In this document: piece by piece, positions 1-5,772 of the stretch
Layout of the letters: each line of letters begins with the position of its first letter
Position numbering within the stretch: position 1 is the first letter of the stretch
Notes under the pieces: generated by a model
Told to the model about the DNA's origin: nothing
Databases searched by the model: none
Seen by the model: the letters and a program-made list of their open reading frames with translations, nothing else
NCBI GenBank assembly: GCA_030599055.1
Contig: JAUVOS010000098.1
Coordinates: forward strand, 1-8,949
DNA length: 8,949 bases
Source of the DNA: Lutibacter sp.
GTDB taxonomy: Bacteria > Bacteroidota > Bacteroidia > Flavobacteriales > Flavobacteriaceae
Reading direction: 5' to 3'
Program-made: the position numbers and the translations under genes

Positions 1-2
1 TA

Positions 3-572
3 CCCGTACAACCATCAGCCGGAAAAATGGAATATTTTATTGAAGGTAGTATTGACGAAAAAGTTTTCCGAATTCCTGAATTAAACGAAGATAATATTGT
101 GCTACGTTATAAAGATCCGGTACCCGGAAGTGTTTTATGGCCGCATGTCTTTTTGATGTTTTTTGCAGTTTTATTAGGAATGCGTGCAGGTCTTAGTGCT
201 TTATTTGACCCTAAAACAATGCGTAGATGGGCAATTATTTCACTTGTTGGAATGACAATAGGAGGTATGATGCTCGGACCTCTTGTTCAAAAATATGCCT
301 TTGGAGAGTATTGGACAGGTTTCCCATTTGGCGGTGACTTTACAGATAATAAAATGCTTATCATGTGGTTGGCATGGGTTATTGCACTAGTAATTATAGG
401 TTTAAAACCAAAAAAGAATGAAAGAACAAGTCGTATTATAGTATTGATTGCAGCAATAGTTATGACAGCTGTTTATTTGATACCGCATAGTATGGGTGGT
501 TCCACATTAGACTATGAAAAGATTGATCAAGGTATTGATCCTACAGAAGCCATCAAAACAGGAGCAGAATAA
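3..572 (+). CDS. C-terminal part of a four-helix integral membrane protein (5' end outside the window)
   Basis: The reading frame is open to the window edge. The eight codons before the first ATG (position 27) read PVQPSAGK and flow into the protein without a stop, so I treat the gene as 5'-truncated rather than starting at 27. From the internal Met, residues 1-32 look soluble and beta-rich. Four hydrophobic stretches follow at about 36-60, 68-87, 111-126 and 137-153, then a short polar tail ending at TAA 570-572. A conserved-looking loop between helices 2 and 3 contains YWTGFPFG and DFTDNK. Histidines sit at the start of helix 1 (WPH) and the end of helix 4 (IPHSMGG). From memory this resembles an uncharacterised Bacteroidota membrane protein whose missing N-terminus is periplasmic; I cannot confirm that here. 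Function unknown. The next gene follows after 79 bp with no clear terminator. Confidence 0.75.
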   Translation, partial: PVQPSAGKMEYFIEGSIDEKVFRIPELNEDNIVLRYKDPVPGSVLWPHVFLMFFAVLLGMRAGLSALFDPKTMRRWAIISLVGMTIGGMMLGPLVQKYAFGEYWTGFPFGGDFTDNKMLIMWLAWVIALVIIGLKPKKNERTSRIIVLIAAIVMTAVYLIPHSMGGSTLDYEKIDQGIDPTEAIKTGAE

Positions 573-651
573 TTCGGGTGTCAAATTAAATACTTACTTT
601 TAAATACTAATTAAATTCAAAATCGTTATTGGTAATATCAAAAGAATCTAT

Positions 652-1659
652 ATGAAGTACTACGTTTTAGTTTTTTTTCTGTCTGTTAGCCTCTTGTCTT
701 ATTCTCAATATACTGAGGTTATTAATTCAAAACGTCCAGGTTTTTCTGAAAGTCCCTTTGGAGTGGGTACAGGTGTCTATCAAATAGAAGGTGGGTTCTT
801 TTATCAAAAAAACGACAGACCTGATTTTTTTACAACAAGAAAATCTCGAGGAATTGATCTTTTTTTACGAAGTGGTTTATTCTGGGAAAGATTTGAATTG
901 AGTACAAATATCAAGTATCAAAAAGACGATATTATTAGAAACCTTGTTACCGGTGAAACAAATCCGATAAGTGGCATAAGTCAGTTTACAGTCGGTGCGA
1001 AGTACCTCTTTTATATGCCAAAATATAAAGATCCTTCTAAAGAAATTAGAAGTTGGAAATCAAAAACAGCCTTTGATTGGAGACGCCTAATACCTTCTGT
1101 AGGTTTGTATGCCGGTTTTAATACAAATGCTTTAGGAATAGATTATCAAGTGGCTACTTTTAGCCCAAAAATAGCTGTTTTATTACAAAATGATTTTTCT
1201 CCGGATTTAATATTAGTAACTAATTTTATTGGAGATTATTTAACAATAGATAACAATCGAACAATTGGTTACATTACTACTTTAACCTATGCATTTACGC
1301 CCCGTTTTTCTGCTTTTGGAGAACACCAAGGTATGTTCACCCGTTACACAAAAAACTATGAAATAGGTGGTGGATTGGCTTATTTATTCCATAAAGATTT
1401 ACAAATAGGTTTAAATCTCCGAACTGATCATCAAATAGATTATTTAAATATTTACGGAGGTTTAGGTTTGTCGTATCGTATTGATAGACATAAAGACAAA
1501 CTTATTATGTCAAAATCCAATCAAGAGGGTAGTGGCAAAGTTCAGTATAAAAGAGATGGCTTTTTTAAACGTTTATTCAATAAAAAATCAAGAAGAGGGA
1601 AAAAACCGAGTAAACGAAAATCTAGAAAGAAAAGGAAAACAAATACAAGGAGGCGATAA
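652..1659 (+). CDS. PF13557-like outer-membrane beta-barrel 'transporter' with polycationic C-terminal tail
   Basis: A 335-residue exported protein. Residues 1-19 form a signal peptide (MKYYVLVFFLSVSLLSYSQ) with likely cleavage after SQ. Residues 27-52 carry the pattern KRPGFSESP...GVYQIEGGFFYQ, which resembles the start of Bacteroidota proteins annotated as 'transporter' or putative MetA-pathway phenol degradation (PF13557). The middle alternates aromatic and polar strands (LIPSVGLYAGFN, YITTLTYAFTPRFSAFGEHQG, GGLAYLFHKDLQIGLNL, YGGLGLSYRID), as expected of an outer-membrane barrel. After the last strand (about residue 278) comes a non-barrel tail. Residues 300-335 contain 21 Lys/Arg and only one acidic residue, ending RRR. 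The substrate is unknown, and the family label should not be read as phenol catabolism. The stop lies 18 nt before rsmE, so the two are probably co-transcribed. The ATG fits the signal peptide. Confidence 0.75.
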   Translation: MKYYVLVFFLSVSLLSYSQYTEVINSKRPGFSESPFGVGTGVYQIEGGFFYQKNDRPDFFTTRKSRGIDLFLRSGLFWERFELSTNIKYQKDDIIRNLVTGETNPISGISQFTVGAKYLFYMPKYKDPSKEIRSWKSKTAFDWRRLIPSVGLYAGFNTNALGIDYQVATFSPKIAVLLQNDFSPDLILVTNFIGDYLTIDNNRTIGYITTLTYAFTPRFSAFGEHQGMFTRYTKNYEIGGGLAYLFHKDLQIGLNLRTDHQIDYLNIYGGLGLSYRIDRHKDKLIMSKSNQEGSGKVQYKRDGFFKRLFNKKSRRGKKPSKRKSRKKRKTNTRRR

Positions 1660-1677
1660 TTTAATTGAATAAAGTAT

Positions 1678-2397
1678 ATGCAACTTTTTTACAATGCTAC
1701 ATTACATAAAAAAAGCACCGACTTTATTTTTGATAAAATAGAAAGTCGGCATATTGTAAAAGTACTCAGAAAAAAAGAAGGTGATACGATACACGTCACC
1801 AACGGAAAAAACCTTTTGTTTAAAGGACATATTAGTAGTGCAAATGAAAAAAAATGCAAAGTTCAAATAGCTGAAATTATTCCACAAAAACCAATTCGTA
1901 ATTTTTTAGTTCACATTGCAATAGCTCCTACAAAAAACAATACACGTTTTGAATGGTTTTTAGAAAAAGCGACAGAGATAGGAGTTGATGAAATTAGTCC
2001 CTTGACGTGTAAACATTCAGAACGTAGAGTTATTAAGCAAGAACGTATGCAAAAAGTTTTGCAAACGGCTATGAAACAATCCTTGCAATACAAGTTTCCA
2101 AAATTAAATAAGTTGACTTCTTTTAGTACTTTGATTTCACAAAATACTACTGGTCAAAAATTGATAGCACTATGTGAATTGGATACTCTTGAATCGAAAA
2201 AGAAATCTTTATTTGAACAACTAAAACCCGATTCTGATGTTTTAATTCTTATCGGTCCGGAAGGAGGTTTTTCACCTGAAGAAATTGAACAAGCTTTGCA
2301 AAATTCATTTATTCCCGTATCTTTGGGAGTTACGCGTTTGCGCACTGAAACAGCGGGAATTGTTGCCGTACATACAATTAGTTTAAAAAATGAATAA
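1678..2397 (+). CDS. rsmE: 16S rRNA (uracil1498-N3)-methyltransferase RsmE
   Basis: A 239-residue protein of normal RsmE length. The family methylates N3 of U1498 in helix 44 of 16S rRNA using S-adenosylmethionine, acting on the 30S subunit in the cytoplasm. Residues 1-70 form the PUA-like RNA-binding domain, including RHIVKVLRKKEGDTIHVTNG. Residues about 75-239 form the SPOUT (trefoil-knot) methyltransferase domain. The diagnostic pieces are FEWFLEKATEIGVDEI (91-106), LIGPEGGFSPEEIEQA (191-206) and the SAM-pocket segment LGVTRLRTETAGIVA (216-230). The start is fixed: an in-frame TGA lies at 1666-1668, and only ATA, AAG and TAT separate it from the ATG. The only AGGAGG nearby (1648-1653) is 24 nt upstream, too far for a Shine-Dalgarno site. 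The gene sits between the barrel protein gene and the DUF4159 gene with short gaps, suggesting one transcript. Confidence 0.97.
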   Translation: MQLFYNATLHKKSTDFIFDKIESRHIVKVLRKKEGDTIHVTNGKNLLFKGHISSANEKKCKVQIAEIIPQKPIRNFLVHIAIAPTKNNTRFEWFLEKATEIGVDEISPLTCKHSERRVIKQERMQKVLQTAMKQSLQYKFPKLNKLTSFSTLISQNTTGQKLIALCELDTLESKKKSLFEQLKPDSDVLILIGPEGGFSPEEIEQALQNSFIPVSLGVTRLRTETAGIVAVHTISLKNE

Positions 2398-2403
2398 ATA
2401 ACA

Positions 2404-3090
2404 ATGAGTTATTGCAAAAAAAAATACAAAGTAGGCGCAAAGTTACTCAAAGCTATTTTGCCATTTATAGTAAGTATTTTTTGTTTTTTTCAAGTTTTTT
2501 CTCAGCAAGTAGCAACTCTTGAATATAGAGGTGGAGGCGATTGGTATGCAAATCCAACTGCTGTTCCGAATTTAATCAGTTTTTGCAATGAAAACATTTT
2601 TACAAAAATAGATTCAAAACCAAAGACAGTTAAACCTGGTTCGGTAGCTATATTTGACTTTCCCATTCTATTTATCACCGGGCATGGCACAATTCTTTTT
2701 GACGAGGATGAAGCCTCTAATTTACGTGATTATCTCAGCTCAGGTGGTTTTATTCATATATCTGATAACTATGGATTGGATAAATTTATACGAAAGGAAT
2801 TTAAAAAAGTATTCCCGGAATTAGAGTTTGTTGAAGTTCCATTTGATCATCCCATCTATCACCAAAAATTTGATTTTAATAAAGGAGTACCCAAAATACA
2901 CGAACACGATGGAAAGGCACCACAAGGATTTGGACTGTTCTACCAAGGACAGTTGGTCTGTTTTTACGATTATGAAAGCGATTTAAGCGATGGTTGGGAA
3001 TCACAAGTCGTGCATAACAATCCACCCGAAGTTCGGTTGAAAGCATTACAAATGGGTGCTAATATTATTCAATTCGCCTTTGCAAATTAA
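2404..3090 (+). CDS. Exported DUF4159-domain protein
   Basis: A 228-residue protein starting 6 nt after the rsmE stop, so very likely translated from the same mRNA. The N-terminus is basic (KKK at 5-7) followed by a hydrophobic stretch at about 17-32 and a likely cleavage near VFSQ (34), so the mature protein should be periplasmic or membrane-anchored. The mature region opens with YRGGGDWYANP (41-51). Further on are ITGHGTILFDEDE (91-103), LSSGGFIHISDNYG (111-124), FDHPIYH (147-153) and DGWES (196-200). This spacing is what I associate with DUF4159, an uncharacterised domain that I recall being related to the class I glutamine-amidotransferase-like / ThuA-like fold. No cysteine nucleophile of an active amidotransferase is evident at the expected elbow, where the sequence is TGHG. 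Enzymatic activity is unknown. The ATG at 2404 is the only start that keeps the signal peptide intact. Confidence 0.85.
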   Translation: MSYCKKKYKVGAKLLKAILPFIVSIFCFFQVFSQQVATLEYRGGGDWYANPTAVPNLISFCNENIFTKIDSKPKTVKPGSVAIFDFPILFITGHGTILFDEDEASNLRDYLSSGGFIHISDNYGLDKFIRKEFKKVFPELEFVEVPFDHPIYHQKFDFNKGVPKIHEHDGKAPQGFGLFYQGQLVCFYDYESDLSDGWESQVVHNNPPEVRLKALQMGANIIQFAFAN

Positions 3091-3206
3091 AAAATAACAT
3101 ATCATTGAAACAATAATACATAGCTTTTCAAACCTAAATAGAACTAATGACTTAAGACTGACATAAGGCACATTTGGTAGAATTGTTTAACAACTCAATA
3201 AAGCAG

Positions 3207-3220
3207 TTTAAAGCTTTAAA
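3207..3220. repeat. 14-bp perfect palindrome TTTAAAGCTTTAAA
   Basis: TTTAAAG is followed directly by its reverse complement CTTTAAA in the 207-bp spacer between the DUF4159 and symporter genes, about 80 bp upstream of the symporter start. It is AT-only apart from the central GC, so chance is a reasonable explanation in DNA this AT-rich. It is too weak, and lacks a T-tract, to be an intrinsic terminator. A binding site is possible but unsupported. Confidence 0.25.
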
Positions 3221-3245
3221 TTATGGTAGTAGACCAAACCCGTTA

Positions 3246-3300
3246 AGCCATTACCTCATTGTGTTATTCTATCATTACATTATTAAATCGTTACTAAATG
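3246..3300 (+). repeat. Degenerate 8-bp periodic repeat running into the symporter start codon
   Basis: Read in steps of eight from 3253 the DNA is acctcATT, gtgttATT, ctatcATT, acattATT, aaatcgTT, actaaATG. It is preceded by agccATT at 3246-3252. The ATT (or TT/AT) recurs at the same place in each unit and the last unit ends with the ATG of the symporter gene. The strand shown is poor in G. I recall period-8 or period-9 'cATTa' runs of this kind in intergenic DNA of flavobacteria, but cannot verify that here. It lies where the ribosome would bind, so it may keep the leader unstructured. It could also be simple slippage-derived DNA. Confidence 0.5.
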
Positions 3301-4191
3301 AACGAACTCGACCAAATAAAAATTAACTTTAATCACGATGAGTTGTTTCTACTCAATGTGGTTTTAGCTGTTATTATGTTTGGAATAGCTCTTGATATCA
3401 CTACGGAGGATTTTAAAAGACTTTTTACACAACCCAAAATTGTTCTGGTCGGTATACTATCGCAGTTTGTATTGATGCCTGCATTGACTTTTTTAATTGT
3501 TATTATTGTAAAACCCGCTGCTAGTATTGCTTTAGGCTTAATTTTAATAGGAGCTTGCCCAGGCGGTAATGTTTCAAATTATATGAGTAAACTGGCTAAG
3601 GCAAATCCAGCATTATCGGTAAGTTTAACTGCTTTTGCAACCATGCTATCCGTTTTTATGACCCCTTTTAATTTTGAACTATATGCTAGTTTATACGAAC
3701 CGACGAATGAATTATTAAAAAAAGTGCATTTAGATCCTTTCGCGCTGTTTAAACTGGTGAGTATGATATTGGGTATTCCATTAGTATTAGGAATGTTAGT
3801 AAGGTATTATTTTTCAAATTGGGCAAATAAAATAGGTCGTATATTAAAACCACTGTCTTTTTTATTTTTTATTTTATTACTACTTATCGCTTTTCATAAT
3901 AACTGGAATATCTTTACAGAACATGTACATCATGTTTTGTTTTTAGTAATTGGGCATAACATTTTAGCTTATATCTTAGGATTTCAAACAGCAAATCTTT
4001 TTAAACTTGAATTTCACGATAAAAAAACCTTAGCCATCGAAACAGGAATTCAGAATTCAGGTCTTGGCTTGTTATTAATTTTTGGTTTTTTTGAAGGTTT
4101 AGGCGGTATGACTTTATTAGCGGCTTTTTGGGGTGTATGGGATATTCTTTCCGGTTTAATTCTCGCATTTTATTGGGGTAGAAGGGTTTAG
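3298..4191 (+). CDS. Bile acid:sodium symporter family (BASS) transporter
   Basis: A 297-residue inner-membrane protein of the SBF family (PF01758), with about nine to ten hydrophobic segments from residue 15 to the C-terminus. Family members import organic anions such as bile acids, pantoate, pyruvate or glucosinolate-type compounds with Na+. The signature elements are present: LILIGACPGGNVSNYMS (81-97), the first crossover motif; SLTAFATMLSVFMTP (109-123), which supplies Ser/Thr Na+ ligands in studied homologues; and AIETGIQNSGLGLLL (246-260), whose Glu248 and Gln252 correspond to the conserved Na+-site residues of bacterial ASBT homologues. An in-frame TAA lies immediately before the ATG, so the start is fixed. 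Substrate cannot be read from sequence, and the bile-acid name is historical. It appears to be a single-gene unit: 207 bp separates it from the gene before and 118 bp from the one after. Confidence 0.95.
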   Translation: MNELDQIKINFNHDELFLLNVVLAVIMFGIALDITTEDFKRLFTQPKIVLVGILSQFVLMPALTFLIVIIVKPAASIALGLILIGACPGGNVSNYMSKLAKANPALSVSLTAFATMLSVFMTPFNFELYASLYEPTNELLKKVHLDPFALFKLVSMILGIPLVLGMLVRYYFSNWANKIGRILKPLSFLFFILLLLIAFHNNWNIFTEHVHHVLFLVIGHNILAYILGFQTANLFKLEFHDKKTLAIETGIQNSGLGLLLIFGFFEGLGGMTLLAAFWGVWDILSGLILAFYWGRRV

Positions 4192-4309
4192 ATAAACTGT
4201 ATTTTTTTGTCAAATAAATATAAAACAGGTTCTTATTAGAATATATTTATTGTAAATTCGTTACAATTAAAGAGCTATGCGTTTGTATTAATTGTCAAAA
4301 ATTCCAATT

Positions 4310-5317
4310 ATGAAGAAATCAATCCTTCTTACAGTTTTATTCTTTTTATTAACGTTTACAGCAAAAGCACAGATCGAATATATATTCGCAGCTCAAGATG
4401 ATGCATCAGCCTATGTAGAACATTATTTAAACCCGGCAATCAATGGACTGATGTATGATTTAAACAATGGCTGGTATTCACGTGCAAAAGCACACGAAAA
4501 ATTCGGTTTTGATTTCTCTTTTACAGCATCAATAGCTATGATTCCTAGTGATGAACAGTATTTTCAGTTTATAGCTAGTGATTATAACAATCTTACCATA
4601 GGAAGTGGTAGTTCTGAGTTACCTACAATTGCAGGTAGTGAAACAGCTACAGAATTAGAAATAAATGTTGAAGACAATCTTTTTTCTATCGATGCTCTTG
4701 ATGGTCATGGAGATAAATGGTTAAAAGAGTTTTTTATTCCCATAGCCATTCCCACGCCTATGATACAAGCCGGTATTGGCTTACCTTTAAATACAGATCT
4801 AAAGATTCGTTTTTTTCCAAATACGGAAAGAGAAGGAATTGCTTTTAACCTTTTGGGTATTGGTATAAAGCATGAACTTTCACAGTATTTCCAAAAAGGA
4901 GATAAAAACCTATTTACTTTATCCGGATTAGCTGCTTTTACAAAGGTTAATGTAACTTATACCCCTGATAATATAGAGATTCCGGGAAACGATCAAGCTT
5001 TAACAATGTCTTTTAATACCTATACAGCTCAGGCAATTGCAGGTGTAAACTTAAAAATAGTCAATTTTTATGCAGGTTTTGGTTATGTAGGTGGCAGTAC
5101 AGATTTAGGTGTTAAAGGAACCTATGAATTTGATTTAGACGACAATAGTACCGTAGATGTTACTGTTACGGATCCAATTGACCTCAATTTTACGATGTCA
5201 GGTTTTAAAACAACCTTGGGTACACGCTTTAATTTAGGACCTGTTAAAATTTTTGGAGATTATACTTTTCAAAAATACCCAAGTATAACTGCCGGTGTAG
5301 CTTTCAGCTTACGTTAA
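4310..5317 (+). CDS. DUF6588-like secreted/outer-membrane protein
   Basis: A 335-residue protein from the ATG at 4310. An in-frame TTG at 4292 would add six residues (MSKIPI) before a complete signal peptide, so I prefer the ATG. Residues 1-20 (MKKSILLTVLFFLLTFTAKA) plus Q form a signal peptide with a probable AKA-Q cleavage. The mature N-terminus AAQDDASAYVEHYLNPAING followed by LMYDLNNGWYSRAKAHEKFGFDFSF matches my memory of Bacteroidota DUF6588 proteins, where a short helical opening precedes a beta-barrel. Later segments alternate as membrane strands (FNLLGIGIKHELSQYF, TAQAIAGVNLKIVNFYAGFGYVGG, GFKTTLGTRFNLGPVKIFGDYTFQKY, ITAGVAFSLR). Its role is unknown; an outer-membrane location is inference. 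The 138-bp repeat begins 15 nt after its stop codon. Confidence 0.75.
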   Translation: MKKSILLTVLFFLLTFTAKAQIEYIFAAQDDASAYVEHYLNPAINGLMYDLNNGWYSRAKAHEKFGFDFSFTASIAMIPSDEQYFQFIASDYNNLTIGSGSSELPTIAGSETATELEINVEDNLFSIDALDGHGDKWLKEFFIPIAIPTPMIQAGIGLPLNTDLKIRFFPNTEREGIAFNLLGIGIKHELSQYFQKGDKNLFTLSGLAAFTKVNVTYTPDNIEIPGNDQALTMSFNTYTAQAIAGVNLKIVNFYAGFGYVGGSTDLGVKGTYEFDLDDNSTVDVTVTDPIDLNFTMSGFKTTLGTRFNLGPVKIFGDYTFQKYPSITAGVAFSLR

Positions 5318-5332
5318 ACTTTCTTTTAGTTT

Positions 5333-5470
5333 CTAAAATCCGTAAGGATTTAATTAGTGCAATCATTATCAAGCATATATCACTATCTTATATCACTTAT
5401 TTAAGTGCGAAAAATTAGTGTCAATTCGTGCAATTCGTGTCAGTTATAAAAAGACTTGCGGATTTAAGGT
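5333..5470 (+). repeat. 138-bp dispersed repeat, copy 1
   Basis: Aligns without gaps over 138 bp to copy 2 at 7281-7418, with 16 differences by hand count (88% identity), 15 of them transitions. Internal structure: CTAAAATCCG (5333-5342) and CGGATTTAAG (5459-5468) are terminal inverted repeats (9 of 10 pair). A local hairpin AAATCC-GTAA-GGATTT lies at 5336-5351. A perfect hairpin CACTTA-TT-TAAGTG spans 5394-5407. Tandem units AATTAGTGTC, AATTCGTGC and AATTCGTGTC fill 5413-5441, with a related AATTAGTGC at 5352-5360. There is no coding potential. It starts 15 nt behind the DUF6588 gene's stop, in the same orientation relative to the preceding gene as copy 2. Candidates are a MITE-like or REP-like element, or a 3'-UTR RNA element. 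Confidence 0.9.
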
Positions 5471-5537
5471 AGTTTATAAAACTTCAACAAATAGAAAGAT
5501 TAGCTATATTTTAGTCTATTAACGCTATAAAAGGGAG

Positions 5538-5545
5538 TATCTTTG
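5538..5545 (+). promoter_or_regulatory. Possible -7 promoter box TATCTTTG for the glutamine synthetase gene
   Basis: TATCTTTG fits the Bacteroidota -7 consensus TAnnTTTG exactly and is the same octamer found in the much better promoter at 7456-7463. No TTTG lies at the usual 19-21 nt upstream distance; the nearest candidate is TTAG at 5511-5514, 23 nt away. If used, it gives the downstream gene a leader of over 200 nt. Confidence 0.4.
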
Positions 5546-5559
5546 TATGCATTTTTTGA

Positions 5560-5572
5560 ACCAAAATTTGGT
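5560..5572. promoter_or_regulatory. 13-bp palindrome ACCAAA-A-TTTGGT, possible operator
   Basis: ACCAAA (5560-5565) and TTTGGT (5567-5572) are perfect inverted repeats around one A. The site begins 15 nt after the TATCTTTG box, close to where transcription would start, a common position for a repressor operator. No repressor gene is in the window, so the role is inference. A short AT-rich palindrome can also arise by chance. Confidence 0.3.
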
Positions 5573-5668
5573 ATAGCAAGTAGTTATTGATGTATAAATA
5601 AATTCGTTTAGTACTTGACAAAAAACAGATGTGTTTCATTAAATAACTAAATACAAGCTATTTGTATA

Positions 5669-5701
5669 AGACCTACTAGGTTTTTAAAACCTAGTAGGTC
5701 T
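5669..5701. repeat. 33-bp perfect palindrome with nested palindromic arms
   Basis: AGACCTACTAGGTTTT (5669-5684) and AAAACCTAGTAGGTCT (5686-5701) are exact reverse complements around a single T. As RNA this would fold to a 12-bp stem AGACCTACTAGG/CCTAGTAGGTCT with a TTTTTAAAA apical region. Each arm is itself nearly symmetrical: ACCTA-C-TAGGT and ACCTA-G-TAGGT. It is not followed by a T-tract, so it is not a normal intrinsic terminator. From memory, palindromes of the form ACCT...AGGTTTT-AAAACCT...AGGT are dispersed in many flavobacterial genomes, which suggests a REP-like element. It ends 71 nt before the synthetase ATG, so it would lie in that gene's leader. Confidence 0.85.
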
Positions 5702-5772
5702 CTTGGAATTCAAAGACTTATAAAAATTGATGGTTTTTTTTGTCATGTATTAAAATAAACTCAACACAAATT

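Larger units (their letters stand above)
5318..5772. other. 455-bp gene-free region upstream of the glutamine synthetase gene
   Basis: No credible open reading frame on either strand. From left to right it holds a short AT-rich linker (5318-5332), the first copy of a 138-bp dispersed repeat (5333-5470), a TATCTTTG box (5538-5545), a 13-bp palindrome (5560-5572), AT-rich sequence with no recognised feature (5573-5668), a 33-bp perfect palindrome (5669-5701), and a run of eight T (5734-5741) about 32 nt before the synthetase ATG. If transcription starts at the TATCTTTG box, the synthetase mRNA would have a leader of more than 200 nt. I found no tRNA-like or known riboswitch-like consensus in it. 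Confidence 0.8.

Noticed and set aside
1648..1653. AGGAGG as a Shine-Dalgarno site for rsmE
   Set aside because: It is 24 nt before the ATG, well beyond functional spacing, and lies in codons for the Arg-rich tail of the preceding gene. Bacteroidota rarely use such sites.
1481..1672. Overlapping forward frame in the tail of the barrel protein gene
   Set aside because: It is an A-rich shadow frame without recognisable features. The barrel frame is continuous and ends in its own stop.
4253..4260. TAAATTCG as a -7 promoter box for the DUF6588-like gene
   Set aside because: One mismatch to TAnnTTTG and no TTTG at 18-21 nt upstream.
4292..4309. TTG start for the DUF6588-like gene
   Set aside because: It would put six residues ahead of a complete signal peptide that begins MKKS at the ATG at 4310.
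5413..5441. CRISPR array
   Set aside because: The units are 9-10 bp and directly adjacent with no spacers, and no cas gene is present.
5669..5741. Intrinsic terminator made of the 33-bp palindrome and the T8 run
   Set aside because: The T-run begins 33 nt after the hairpin ends, too far to act with it, and CTTGG follows the stem directly.
5740..5772. TTG start for the glutamine synthetase gene
   Set aside because: The eleven extra residues have no family resemblance that I recognise and begin inside a T8 run. The ATG at 5773 gives the usual length of about 500 residues.
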